64,000 nt of DNA, from positions 496,001-560,000 of the forward strand of contig JBGGOQ010000001.1 of NCBI GenBank assembly GCA_041320695.1, in the 5' to 3' direction. Both the position numbers and the translations under genes were made by a program. Positions 17,226-26,800 of this stretch are shown here, piece by piece (the stretch's first letter is position 1; each line of letters opens with the position of its first letter). Source of the DNA: Caldicellulosiruptoraceae bacterium PP1. GTDB lineage: Bacteria > Bacillota > Thermoanaerobacteria > Caldicellulosiruptorales > Caldicellulosiruptoraceae. The notes under the pieces are model-generated. The model was not told where the DNA came from, did not search any database, and worked only from the letters and a program-made list of their open reading frames with translations.

Positions 17226-18200
17226 CTATCTGTTATCATTTTTCTTATTTTCTTCATATTTCACATAAGCATTAATTATTTTTTGAACAAGTTGATGTCT
17301 TACAACATCTTGATAAGTTAAAAATACAAATTCTATTCCTTTAATATCTTTCAGAATTTTAGTAACTTGAATCAAACCTGATTCAGCACCATTTGGTAAA
17401 TCAATTTGTGTAATATCGCCAGTAACGACCATCCTTGAATTAAAACCAAGTCTTGTCAAAAACATTTTCATTTGTTCACCTGTAGTGTTTTGAGCTTCAT
17501 CAAGAATAATAAAAGCATCGTCTAAAGTTCTACCTCTCATATATGCTAATGGTGCAACCTCTATTATACCTCTTTCCATATATCTTTGATAACTTTCAGT
17601 ACCAATTAGATCATGTAAAGCATCATAAATTGGTCTTAAATACGGATCAACTTTGGTTTGTAAATCTCCTGGAAGAAAACCAAGTTTTTCACCTGCTTCA
17701 ACAGCAGGTCTTGTAAGAATGATTTTATTTATTTCCTTCCTTTTCAAAAGTTGAACAGCCATTGATATTGCTAAATAAGTCTTTCCAGTACCTGCTGGTC
17801 CTATTCCAAAAACAATTGTGTTATTTTTAATTGCCTCTAAATACTTCTTTTGCCCCAATGTTTTTGGTTTAATTTGTTTACCTCTATGTGTAATGAAAAT
17901 AATATCATCAGATAAATTCGCAAATTCACCATCTTCAATTGTTTGAACTAAATATCTAATTGTTTGTTGATCAATAGTAATATTCTTTGAACTCATTTCT
18001 TTTAGTGAATTAAACACTTTTTCAGCTTTCTTAAGCATATAATTACTATCAGATACAAGCTTAATTGTATCATTTCTTACAACTATATTAATGTTTAAAA
18101 GTTCCTCAAGTATTTTAACGTTTTCGTCATACTTACCAAATATGTTGTTAATATCATTAGTGTTATCTATATTAATAGTTGATGAAATCTTTTGATCCAA
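17226..18200 (-). CDS. phoH: PhoH-like ATPase
   Basis: A 324-residue PhoH family protein with an N-terminal KH-like region (~20-90) and a C-terminal P-loop domain. The Walker A motif GPAGTGKTYLA is at about 136-146, followed by RPAVEAGEKLGFLPGD, and Walker B FIILDEAQNTT. It is predicted to be an RNA helicase-like ATPase that acts with YbeY; the two genes are two bases or so apart in the usual order. Start TTG 18200 behind AGGAGG, seven bases away. In Bacillus yqfF (pgpH) lies between phoH and ybeY; it is absent here. Confidence 0.93.
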   Translation of the reverse strand: MDQKISSTINIDNTNDINNIFGKYDENVKILEELLNINIVVRNDTIKLVSDSNYMLKKAEKVFNSLKEMSSKNITIDQQTIRYLVQTIEDGEFANLSDDIIFITHRGKQIKPKTLGQKKYLEAIKNNTIVFGIGPAGTGKTYLAISMAVQLLKRKEINKIILTRPAVEAGEKLGFLPGDLQTKVDPYLRPIYDALHDLIGTESYQRYMERGIIEVAPLAYMRGRTLDDAFIILDEAQNTTGEQMKMFLTRLGFNSRMVVTGDITQIDLPNGAESGLIQVTKILKDIKGIEFVFLTYQDVVRHQLVQKIINAYVKYEENKKNDNR

Positions 18201-18224
18201 ATTTTTTCCTCCTTAGGCATAAAA

Positions 18225-19385
18225 TTATTGATATAATGATATATTTTCAACACATTGATATCTTTGGATTAATTCTATCATATATATTTTACCTGCTTTT
18301 TTATATATCTTTCCATTTTTTATTATTTTGGTTATTTCAATTATATTTCGATTTATAGTATCCTTATAAAATTCTTTATTACAAGAGTCTTCTAATAATT
18401 TAATAACATTATCAGTATTTAAATTGTTTTTTATATATTTAAAATTTTGAATCTTAACTATATACAAGCCTATCAACATGTTGAAAATTTTTATTTTTTT
18501 TTCTTTAACAATTATTTTATCATATTTTTTATGTTTAGGTAGCAAAAAAAATGTAGAAAACATCTTTTTATTAACTTGTATTACTGGTATATATGAGTAT
18601 TTTGTAGGTTCTTTTTTAAATTCATTATGAATATATTGTTTTTTATATTCATACCAGGTGTTTGCATATATATCAGCATCAACTTTTGGTAACTCATAAG
18701 TAGTATTATCTCTTAAAACTTCTTGATTATGAACTAACAGTTGGCCTTTAATTACAGTATCCCCTTCTTTGACAACTGCTGTGCCTGATCTTAATATTAT
18801 TTTAGTAATTATACCATCACGTGAAGCAATTATCTTTGTTCCTTTTTTATTAGTAATATTTTGGTTATTTCTTTCAACTATTTCAATAATCAAAATAGAC
18901 CCATAAATCTTTGTATTTATCCAAAATATATTTTGATTATTTAATAGAATTCTATTTTTTAAATCATTAATATCTATACTTTTCTTAAATATAAATGGCT
19001 TTATGCCTAAACTATTTAATTGAGTTTCAACTTGTTTTTCTATATTCTCTGAAGGAGCTATTATTTTAACATCAAAAATGAAGCTATTCAGTATGTAAAA
19101 AACAATTGCGACAAATAAAAGTGCCAATAAATTAAATATTGATAATTTCTTTAGAATAAAATATATTCCTTTTTTTTCTATTATTCTTATTTTTATTTTA
19201 TATTTTTTGGAATATTTTATTATTATCTTTACATTTTTTATATCAGTAATAAAAATTATTTCATTTTGGCTTTTTGATATAATTTTTACATTTACTTTAT
19301 TATATATTAATATATTTAGTAACCTATTTATTTCGCTGCCTGATGCAGATATTTTTACTTTACCAAAACTCATTTTATCATTCAT
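18225..19385 (-). CDS. yqfD: Sporulation protein YqfD
   Basis: A 386-residue protein of the YqfD family (related to SpoIV/stage IV functions). The N-terminal cytoplasmic domain (~1-85) carries small beta-alpha repeats, a single membrane helix lies near 87-110, and a long extracytoplasmic domain follows with a lipoyl/barrel-sandwich-like stretch SRDGIITKIILRSGTAVVKEGDTVIKGQLLV. It is found almost only in endospore formers, next to yqfC, as here; so the organism, or its ancestor, forms spores. ATG start with AAGGTGA seven bases upstream. It is 13 bases after yqfC. Confidence 0.9.
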   Translation of the reverse strand: MNDKMSFGKVKISASGSEINRLLNILIYNKVNVKIISKSQNEIIFITDIKNVKIIIKYSKKYKIKIRIIEKKGIYFILKKLSIFNLLALLFVAIVFYILNSFIFDVKIIAPSENIEKQVETQLNSLGIKPFIFKKSIDINDLKNRILLNNQNIFWINTKIYGSILIIEIVERNNQNITNKKGTKIIASRDGIITKIILRSGTAVVKEGDTVIKGQLLVHNQEVLRDNTTYELPKVDADIYANTWYEYKKQYIHNEFKKEPTKYSYIPVIQVNKKMFSTFFLLPKHKKYDKIIVKEKKIKIFNMLIGLYIVKIQNFKYIKNNLNTDNVIKLLEDSCNKEFYKDTINRNIIEITKIIKNGKIYKKAGKIYMIELIQRYQCVENISLYQ

Positions 19386-19398
19386 ATCAATATCACCT

Positions 19399-19677
19399 TC
19401 AATATGAATAATCGATGGATTTAACTTTTCCTTTAATAAATATTACTTCATCATCAATTTTCTCTATTGAAAAGGAATGCCCAACTATTTTAATTGGCTT
19501 AGGCTTTGCATTTATTTCTATAGAATCTTCTTCGAATTTCATCACACCCTTATGATTTTCAATAGTTAATTCATCATCTCCTATTAATATCAATTTAGTC
19601 TTATTTTCAATTATTTCTTTTGGTAAACCTGTTTTATCTATTACTTTTTCAATTTTATTCCTTTTTTCTTTTTTCAT
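19399..19677 (-). CDS. yqfC: Sporulation protein YqfC
   Basis: A 92-residue member of the YabP/YqfC family, small all-beta proteins tied to spore formation. It shows the expected run of short beta strands: KLILIGDDELTIENHKG, MKFEEDSIEINA, and PIKIVGHSFSIEKI with a closing FIKGKVKSIDYS. The extended charged N-terminus (MKKEKRNKIEKVIDK) is common. It directly precedes yqfD. A terminator separates it from yqeY upstream, so yqfC-yqfD may have their own promoter near 19680-19740, which I could not pick out convincingly. Confidence 0.9.
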   Translation of the reverse strand: MKKEKRNKIEKVIDKTGLPKEIIENKTKLILIGDDELTIENHKGVMKFEEDSIEINAKPKPIKIVGHSFSIEKIDDEVIFIKGKVKSIDYSY

Positions 19678-19740
19678 CTAACTCTCACTTAATATTTTTC
19701 ATAATTAATTTTATTTTTTGATTATTATCTTTATAACAAA

Positions 19741-19780
19741 AAAATAAAGTCATCTGGAATTACCAGATGACTTTATTTTT
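19741..19780 (-). terminator. Rho-independent terminator behind yqeY
   Basis: A perfect stem, AAAATAAAGTCATCTGG with CCAGATGACTTTATTTT, closes a five-base loop and is flanked by T runs in both orientations. It lies eight bases downstream of the yqeY stop codon and separates rpsU-yqeY from the yqfC-yqfD group. Confidence 0.9.
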
Positions 19781-19788
19781 GCATTTAA

Positions 19789-20235
19789 TTAGCTATTTAA
19801 AATTTCTCTAACCATTTGATTAATCTTAGATCCATCAGCTCTACCTGATACTTGGTTCATAACAATTGGCATTACTTTGCCGATATCTCTAATGCTTTGT
19901 GCACCAGTATCAGTAATTACTTTATTGATGATATTTCTAAGTTCTTCATCACTAAGCTTTGCCGGCATATATGACTCTAATATTTCTATTTCTTTGTTTA
20001 ATTCATCAATTAAATCCTGTCGTTGACTCTTTATATATTCGGGTAAGACGTCTTTTCTCTTTTTAATTTCTTTAGCAATAATATTTATTACACCTTTATC
20101 ATCAAGTTCAACTTTATTGTCCTTTTCGTATTGAAGAATGGCAGCTCGAACCATTCCAATTGCATTTTTTCGAATAGTATCTTTATCTTTCATGGAGGTT
20201 TTTAAATCTTCCATAAGTTTTTCTTTCAGGTTCAA
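19789..20235 (-). CDS. yqeY: GatB/YqeY domain protein
   Basis: A 148-residue YqeY family protein, homologous to the C-terminal tRNA-binding domain of the aspartyl/glutamyl-tRNA amidotransferase subunit GatB. It has the N-terminal helical part (LKEKLMEDLKTSMKDKD) and the small GatB-like tail with AQSIRDIGKVMPIVM and GRADGSKINQMV. Its biochemical role as a standalone protein is not settled. Start TTG 20235, six bases after GGAGGG. It lies 18 bases downstream of rpsU, the conserved pairing in Firmicutes, and is followed by a strong terminator. Confidence 0.93.
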   Translation of the reverse strand: MNLKEKLMEDLKTSMKDKDTIRKNAIGMVRAAILQYEKDNKVELDDKGVINIIAKEIKKRKDVLPEYIKSQRQDLIDELNKEIEILESYMPAKLSDEELRNIINKVITDTGAQSIRDIGKVMPIVMNQVSGRADGSKINQMVREILNS

Positions 20236-20253
20236 ACTAAACCCTCCTAAAAA

Positions 20254-20430
20254 CTATCTATGTTTTCTCTTTCTAGCAGCTTCTGATTTCTTTTTTCTCC
20301 TAACACTTGGGCTTTCATAATGTTCTCTTTTTCTAATTTCAGCTAAAACACCTGCTTCAGCACATTTCTTTTTAAACCTTCTAAGAGCACTATCAAGTGA
20401 CTCGTTTTCTCCTACTTTAACTTCTGACAT
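20254..20430 (-). CDS. rpsU: 30S ribosomal protein S21
   Basis: A 58-residue basic protein ([18 protein letters not shown], ending in a [13 protein letters not shown] tail) of the small ribosomal subunit, involved in mRNA initiation. The annotated start is the second of two tandem ATGs (20433 and 20430), giving the family's standard N-terminus; GGGGAGGG lies seven bases before it. The longer frame that starts at 20478 runs through this ribosome binding site and is not a credible start. It heads the rpsU-yqeY operon behind a clear promoter. Confidence 0.97.
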   Translation of the reverse strand: MSEVKVGENESLDSALRRFKKKCAEAGVLAEIRKREHYESPSVRRKKKSEAARKRKHR

Positions 20431-20534
20431 CATTTTCCCTCCCCTCGAACAGGCTCTTAAACCAATAATACGCCTCAACGGAAGATAACACTTTAGTACC
20501 TATCCTTTGAACATATTATTACGCTTTAGATTAT

Positions 20535-20564
20535 ATTATAACTCACCTTTTTTTATAGTGTCAA
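20535..20564 (-). promoter_or_regulatory. Promoter of rpsU-yqeY
   Basis: On the minus strand a perfect TTGACA (20564-20559) and perfect TATAAT (20540-20535) are separated by 18 bases. The leader to the rpsU start is roughly 100 bases long. Confidence 0.8.
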
Positions 20565-20604
20565 TCTAATTTAAGATTTTTACTAATTTATAATAATTTT
20601 AAGA

Positions 20605-22356
20605 TTAATCTTTGTGTTCAGCACTAAAAACGATACCCCTTTTAGGATCAATTGTAACAACAATACCATTTGATAATAGATCTGTTGCATTTTTTGCATC
20701 TGTAATGACAGGAATATCAAGTGCTAATCCTACAATTACAGCATGGGAATTATTTCCGCCTTCTTCAACAATAATACCAGATGCCTTCTTCACATATGGG
20801 ATAAAATCATTATCAATTTTTGATGTAACAATAATATCCCCATCGCAGAAATTAGATGCAATATCTTCTATTTTTTTACCTACACAAATAGGAGCTGTTG
20901 CAACATTTTCGCCAAATCCCTGTCCTTCAACTAATACATGCCCAACTACATGAACCTTAAGAATATTTGTTGTTCCACTAATTCCAACTGGAACACCTGC
21001 TGTTATAACTACTAAATCACCGTTTTTTACCATACCAGACTTAACAGCAATATTTACCGAATGTTCAAAAATATCATCAGTTGCTGATTTATATTCAGAT
21101 AAAAATGGATAAACTCCCCAAGATAGTGCAAGTTGCCTTCGAACTTTATCAGAAGGTGTTGTTGCGATTATCGGACAAGCAGGTCTAAATTTAGATACCA
21201 TTCTTGCTGTATTTCCAGATTTTGTTACTGTTATAATTGCCTTTGCTCCAAGATCATGTGCAGTCGTACATGTTGCATGTGAAATTGCGTTAGTAACATT
21301 GACTGGCATTTCAAATTGTTGTGAAAAATATCTTTTTTTGTAATTAATTTCTTCTTCCACTCTGGTGGCAATTTTTGCCATTGCCCTTAAACTTTCAAGT
21401 GGGTATTTACCCATAGCAGTCTCACCTGATAGCATTATAGCAGATGTACCATCATAAATGGCATTTGCAACATCGCTTGCTTCTGCACGTGTAGGTCTCG
21501 GATTTCTAATCATAGAATCTAACATTTGTGTAGCAGTAATAACTGGTTTTCCTGCTTTATAACACTTTTCAATTAACATTTTCTGAACAAGAGGGACCTC
21601 TTCAAAAGGTAGCTCAACACCCAAATCTCCTCTTGCTACCATAATACCATCTGCTACTCGTATTATTTCATCAGCATTATTTACGCCTTCTTGTGTCTCA
21701 ATTTTTGCAATGAGCATAATATCTTTACCATTATGTTCATCTAAAAATTTTCTTATTTCTATAACATCGCTTGCTTTTCTAATAAATGATGCAGCTACAA
21801 AATCAATATCATTTTCTATTCCAAAAAGAATATCTTCTTTGTCCTTTTGTGTTAGTGCAGGTAATTTTATTGATATACCTGGAACATTTACTCCTTTTTG
21901 GTTAGATATTATCCCTCCATTTTTTACTTCACAGACAATATCAGCGTCTGTTTTATCAATAACAACTAACTCTATTAATCCGTCATCTATAAGAATTTTT
22001 TGACCTGGCTCAACATCATATATTAATTCTTTATAAGTAATGCTTACCCTTGAATCGTCCCCTAAAATATCCTGTGTCGATAAAACAAAACGCTGTCCAT
22101 TTTTTAGTTCAACTTTGCCATCTTTAAAAAAACCTATTCTAATTTCTGGACCTTTAGTATCTAATAAAATAGCAATAGGTAGATCTAAATCTTCTCTTAC
22201 TTTTTTTATGATATCAATCTTTTTTTTATGCTCTTCGTGGGTACCATGTGAAAAATTGATTCTTGCAACATTTAATCCATCAAGAATCAATTTTCGTATC
22301 ATCTCTTCAGAATCGGAGGCAGGCCCTAATGTACATATTATTTTTGTTCTTCTCAT
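20605..22356 (-). CDS. pyk: Pyruvate kinase with C-terminal PEP-utilizer domain
   Basis: Glycolytic enzyme making pyruvate and ATP from phosphoenolpyruvate and ADP. Residues 1-~475 are the classical barrel and lid, with TLGPASDS, MVARGDLGVE, VITATQMLDSMI and AEASDVANAIYDG. Residues ~480-583 add a PEP-utilizer mobile domain (EEGGNNSHAVIVGLALDIPVIT), an extension usual for Bacillus and clostridial enzymes; its histidine is kept. I start at ATG 22356 (MRRTKIICTLGPAS), behind GGAGGG; the ATG at 22368 is part of that site. It is directly downstream of pfkA. Confidence 0.97.
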   Translation of the reverse strand: MRRTKIICTLGPASDSEEMIRKLILDGLNVARINFSHGTHEEHKKKIDIIKKVREDLDLPIAILLDTKGPEIRIGFFKDGKVELKNGQRFVLSTQDILGDDSRVSITYKELIYDVEPGQKILIDDGLIELVVIDKTDADIVCEVKNGGIISNQKGVNVPGISIKLPALTQKDKEDILFGIENDIDFVAASFIRKASDVIEIRKFLDEHNGKDIMLIAKIETQEGVNNADEIIRVADGIMVARGDLGVELPFEEVPLVQKMLIEKCYKAGKPVITATQMLDSMIRNPRPTRAEASDVANAIYDGTSAIMLSGETAMGKYPLESLRAMAKIATRVEEEINYKKRYFSQQFEMPVNVTNAISHATCTTAHDLGAKAIITVTKSGNTARMVSKFRPACPIIATTPSDKVRRQLALSWGVYPFLSEYKSATDDIFEHSVNIAVKSGMVKNGDLVVITAGVPVGISGTTNILKVHVVGHVLVEGQGFGENVATAPICVGKKIEDIASNFCDGDIIVTSKIDNDFIPYVKKASGIIVEEGGNNSHAVIVGLALDIPVITDAKNATDLLSNGIVVTIDPKRGIVFSAEHKD

Positions 22357-22367
22357 TTTTCCCTCCA

Positions 22368-23336
22368 TTATAGAGATAATATATTAGATAACTGATACAT
22401 ATATTCATCAATTGATTTCTTCATGGATAGTGCTTCATCAATGTCATAATCAACAACTTTACCATCTTTATATGCTATAATTCTATTTTTCTTACCTTCA
22501 TTAATTACCTCGACTGCTTTCGCCCCCATTAAACTTGCCATAACTCTATCTTGAGCAGTTGGTGATCCACCTCTTTGTATATATCCAAGAATTGTTGCTC
22601 TTGTTTCAATACCAGTAGCTTCTTCAATTTCCTTTGCAAGTTCAGTTGCTCCACCAATACCTTCGGCTAATATTATCAAATTGTGAAGCTTTCCTTTGTT
22701 TTTACCTTCAATAATTCTTCTAATTATTTCCTCTTTATCAATTCCTTTTTCTGGTATAATTATTGATTCTGCTCCACCTGCTATTCCACTAAGTAAGGCA
22801 ATATGTCCCGCATGTCTACCCATTACCTCTAAAATACTTACTCTTTCATGTGAAGTCGCAGTATCCCTAATTTTATTAATTGCATCTTGAACAGTATTTA
22901 ATGTTGTATCAAATCCAATTGTATAATCTGTGCATGCAATATCGTTATCTATTGTACCTGGTATTCCAACAACTGGAATATCAAATTTACTTAAATCACG
23001 TGCACCCCTAAATGAACCATCACCACCAATTACAACTAAAGCATCAATTTTAAATATTCTGCACATTGAAGCAGCTTTCTTTTGCCCATTTTCAGTCATA
23101 AATTCAGGTGATCTTGCTGTTAATAGAATAGTTCCACCACGTTGTATAATATCTGAAACTGAACGTAGATTCATTTCAAAAATATCACCTTCAATAAGAC
23201 CATTATAACCTCTTCTAATACCCATAACCCTATAACCATAATAAATACCAGTTCTAACAACAGCTCTAATAGCTGCATTCATACCAGGTGCATCCCCACC
23301 ACTTGTTAAAACACCAATTGTTTTAATTTCTGTCAA
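22368..23336 (-). CDS. pfkA: ATP-dependent 6-phosphofructokinase
   Basis: A 322-residue phosphofructokinase that makes fructose 1,6-bisphosphate, the committed step of glycolysis. Motifs include [17 protein letters not shown] at the N-terminus, [10 protein letters not shown], the catalytic [20 protein letters not shown]-type region (TIDND), and [12 protein letters not shown]. The glycine in GGDGS marks an ATP-using enzyme rather than a pyrophosphate-using one. Start TTG 23336 lies eight bases behind AAGGGG. The pfkA-pyk pair behind dnaE is a common Firmicutes order. Confidence 0.97.
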   Translation of the reverse strand: MTEIKTIGVLTSGGDAPGMNAAIRAVVRTGIYYGYRVMGIRRGYNGLIEGDIFEMNLRSVSDIIQRGGTILLTARSPEFMTENGQKKAASMCRIFKIDALVVIGGDGSFRGARDLSKFDIPVVGIPGTIDNDIACTDYTIGFDTTLNTVQDAINKIRDTATSHERVSILEVMGRHAGHIALLSGIAGGAESIIIPEKGIDKEEIIRRIIEGKNKGKLHNLIILAEGIGGATELAKEIEEATGIETRATILGYIQRGGSPTAQDRVMASLMGAKAVEVINEGKKNRIIAYKDGKVVDYDIDEALSMKKSIDEYMYQLSNILSL

Positions 23337-23366
23337 AACAAATACCCCTTTCTATCAATTTAATTA

Positions 23367-23558
23367 TTAAAATCCTTTTTCAATAATAATATTGTGAGCC
23401 TCATTGACTTCAGTTTCCGGAACAATTATTTCAAAGTATCCTTCAACAGCGTCTTTCGTTGAGCTTTTAATTTGTGTAAGGATACCTTCTTTTTCTAGTT
23501 CTTCTTTTATTTTACTTGCAATTTCACTGTTTGAAGTAATATAGACTACCTCCCACAT
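23367..23558 (-). CDS. Small unknown protein, DUF2007-like
   Basis: A 63-residue protein with an alternating beta-alpha pattern: MWEVVYITSNSEIASKIK, EELEKEGILTQIKSS, then FEIIVPETEVNEAHNIII. This resembles the small ferredoxin-like DUF2007/putative signal-transducing fold, which I infer from the pattern only. It is 15 bases after mtrB and about 30 bases before pfkA, so it shares their transcript. ATG start with AAGGTG upstream. No function can be given. Confidence 0.65.
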   Translation of the reverse strand: MWEVVYITSNSEIASKIKEELEKEGILTQIKSSTKDAVEGYFEIIVPETEVNEAHNIIIEKGF

Positions 23559-23572
23559 AAAAACACCTTCTA

Positions 23573-23818
23573 TTATTTATTTTGAGCATCTGAGATAATA
23601 GTACCATGTTTTGTATATATCTCAGCATAACCCCTTACTTTTATTGCAGAAGTATTCTCTGTAAACTGTGCAAGTAATACTTCTCCTTTATCAAGTTTTT
23701 CAGTATGATGAAGACGAGTATCTTTCCCCCGTGTTAGGCCTATAACATTAACGCCATTTTCAAGTGCTTTTACAATAATATAATCACCATTTTTGAAATT
23801 ATTAGTGTTTTCGTCCAT
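23573..23818 (-). CDS. mtrB: Tryptophan RNA-binding attenuation protein (TRAP)
   Basis: An 81-residue TRAP homologue. In Bacillus, eleven subunits form a ring that, when loaded with tryptophan, winds trp leader RNA with repeated GAG/UAG triplets around itself and causes termination. The match is close: [21 protein letters not shown] and [14 protein letters not shown] keep the residues used for tryptophan binding and the RNA-contacting Lys and Arg of KVRG. I use the ATG at 23818; a GTG at 23830 is inside the GAGGTGG ribosome binding site. Unlike Bacillus, where it pairs with mtrA (folE), it lies between dnaE and pfkA, with no trp gene in the window. Confidence 0.93.
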   Translation of the reverse strand: MDENTNNFKNGDYIIVKALENGVNVIGLTRGKDTRLHHTEKLDKGEVLLAQFTENTSAIKVRGYAEIYTKHGTIISDAQNK

Positions 23819-23865
23819 TATCCTTACCACCTCTTCTCAAATATTATAACAAAAATTATTAAAAA

Positions 23866-26800
23866 TCAATAATCATCATTGCATATTTCGACATTTTCAT
23901 TCCCAAACCATTCTTTAAGCTGTTCAATAACAGTATTATTTAATGATATACACATATTATTTTTTGAAATAAGTCTTTTATTATCTTTTATAATAACAAT
24001 CTTAGTTTGTCCAGAGAAAAATTGAATAAATGATTTAAATTTATTGGATAACAACATATCAAAATTATTAACCTTAATTTTTACTATCTTATGCATATTA
24101 TCACTTTGAGCATTTTCATTTCTTTTAAAATTATTCTTATCTAAGAAATTATTATCAATCTTCATTATTTTTTGAGCAATGAACTTGATTCCTTCATCTT
24201 CATTATAGTTTAATTTTGCTTCAAATATTAAAACTAAGTCTTCTTTTAAAAGATCAGAATATTGTTCATAAATTGTTGGGAAGACAATAACTTCAGCATT
24301 ATCAGAATAATCTTCTATTTTTACAAAAGCCATTGTTTTATTTGATTTTGTTAGTTTTATATTCACATTCCTTACAATACCACAAATTAATACCTGTTGG
24401 TAGTTTTCAATTTGGACTTCGGTCAATTCTTTCAATTCACTTAAATTAATTATATTATATTTATCAATTATACTCTTAAACTCTTCAATTGGATGACCAT
24501 TTATATAAATACCTAATACATCCTTTTCCATCTGTAATAATTCCTTTTTTGTTGGTTGCGGTGTTTGAATATATTCATATACTTCATTTTCAGTAGATAA
24601 GGTTTCAAAAAAATTAATTTGATTTTGATTCTTTTTTAAAATCTGTTTTTTAGAAAGAATATCATCTATGGATAGAAGCATTGAATTTCTATTTATTTTA
24701 CTAAAATCAAAAGAACCACTTTTTATTAAACTTTCAATTACTCTTTTATTTACAATATTGCTGTCAGTTCTCATTATAAAATCATATAAATCTTTATAAT
24801 TACCATTCTTCTTCTCGTGAATAATATGTTGAATAACATTATCTCCAATATTCTTTATTGCCTTCAACCCAAAACGGATATTATTACCTTCAATAGTAAA
24901 GTCGTATTCACTTTTATTAATGTCAGGACTTAATATATTTATTTTGAATTTTTTACACTCATCAATATATTGACTTACCTTCTCATTTGAATCCATTACA
25001 CTTGTAATTAAACTTGTCATAAATTCAATTGTATAATAATATTTCAAAAATGCAGTTTGGTATGCTAAAACAGCATATGCTGCAGCATGAGATTTATTAA
25101 ATGCATAACTAGCAAAATCAAGCATTATATTAAATATTTTTTCTGCTATATCTTTTGGGATATCATTATTAACCGCACCATGAATAAATTGCTCCTTTTC
25201 ATGGAGTAAAATATCTGCTTTCTTCTTTGCCATTGCTCTTCTTACAAGATCAGCTCTACCAAGTGAATAACCAGCTAGTTCTCTGAAAATTTGCATTACC
25301 TGTTCTTGATAAACAATACAACCATAAGTAACATTAAGTATCGGTTCAAGTTTTGGATGTAGATATTCAATATTTTCTTTGTTATTTTTGTTTTGAATGT
25401 AAATTGGTATTTGATCCATTGGACCAGGTCTATATAGTGAAATCCCTGCAATAATATCTTCAAATGTTTCTGGTTTTAGATCATGCATAAACTGTTTCAT
25501 ACCACTACTCTCTAACTGAAATACACCTTCAGTATTTCCTTCAGATATAAATTTGTAAACATTTTTATCTGAAAAGTCAATTTTATCAATATCAATTCGT
25601 ATTCCTCTATTTTTATAAATCAAATCAATTGTATTTTGTATCACAGTTAATGTCCTAAGTCCTAAAAAGTCAATTTTTAGCAAACCTAATTCCTCTAGTG
25701 TAGTCATTGGAAATTGTGTAACAACAGCATCGTCACTTTTCGCTAATGGAACAATATCTTCCATAGGACAAGAAGAAATAACAACACCTGCAGCATGAAC
25801 AGAAGAATGCCTAGGCATTCCTTCTATTTGCATTGCTAAATCTAGAAGATCTTTAATTGTTGAATTGGTTTGATAAAGGTTTTGCAGATCACCATTAGTT
25901 TCGAGAGCTTTATTTATTGTCATTCCTATAGAAAAAGGAATCATTTTAGCTATTTGATCTACTAGTGCATAAGAAATCCCAAGTGCCCTTCCGACATCTC
26001 TTATTGAAGCTCTTGCAGCCATTGTACCAAAAGTAATAATTTGACTTACTTTATCTTGTCCATATTTTTTGATAACATAATCTATAACTTCTTGTCTTCG
26101 TATATAGCAAAAGTCAATATCAATATCTGGCATAGTTATTCTTTCTGGGTTTAAAAATCTTTCAAACAACAAGTTATATTTCAAAGGATCAATATTTGTA
26201 ATACCTAAACAGTACGAAACAATACTACCTGCTGCAGAACCTCTTCCAGGTCCTACCATAATATTATTGTCTTTTGCATATTTAATAAAGTCGTGAACAA
26301 TCAAAAAATATTCAGTAAAACCCATACTTTTAATAACTTCAAGTTCATAATTTAATCTATTTAAAGCTTCATTATTTTGTAAATTATATTTTTTAGAAAA
26401 TCCATTTATTACTAATTTTTTTAGATAAGAAAATAGATCATTTTCATTTTCTGGCAATTCAAACTTTGGTAATTTTATTTTACCAAATTCAAATGAAACA
26501 TTACATTGTTCAGCAATTTTCAAAGTATTTTTAAGTGCTTCAGGATAAAATGAAAATATATCATACATCTGATCAAATGATTTTAAAAAGAATTGGTCAC
26601 TTTGAAATTCCATTCTATTTGTGTCATTAACTGTTTTCCCAGTTTGTATGCATAGAAGTATGTCATGCATTCTTCTATCATTCTTGTTTAAATAATGAAC
26701 ATCATTGGTTGCAACAACATCAATATCGTATTTTTTTGAAAGTCTTAAAAGTTCTTGATTTACAATCTTTTGCTGTTCAATTCCATGATATTGAAGTTCA

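Noticed and set aside
23831-23865. TRAP-binding triplet array near mtrB
   Set aside because: By eye, no run of regularly spaced GAG/TAG triplets was found around mtrB or elsewhere in the intergenic stretches.
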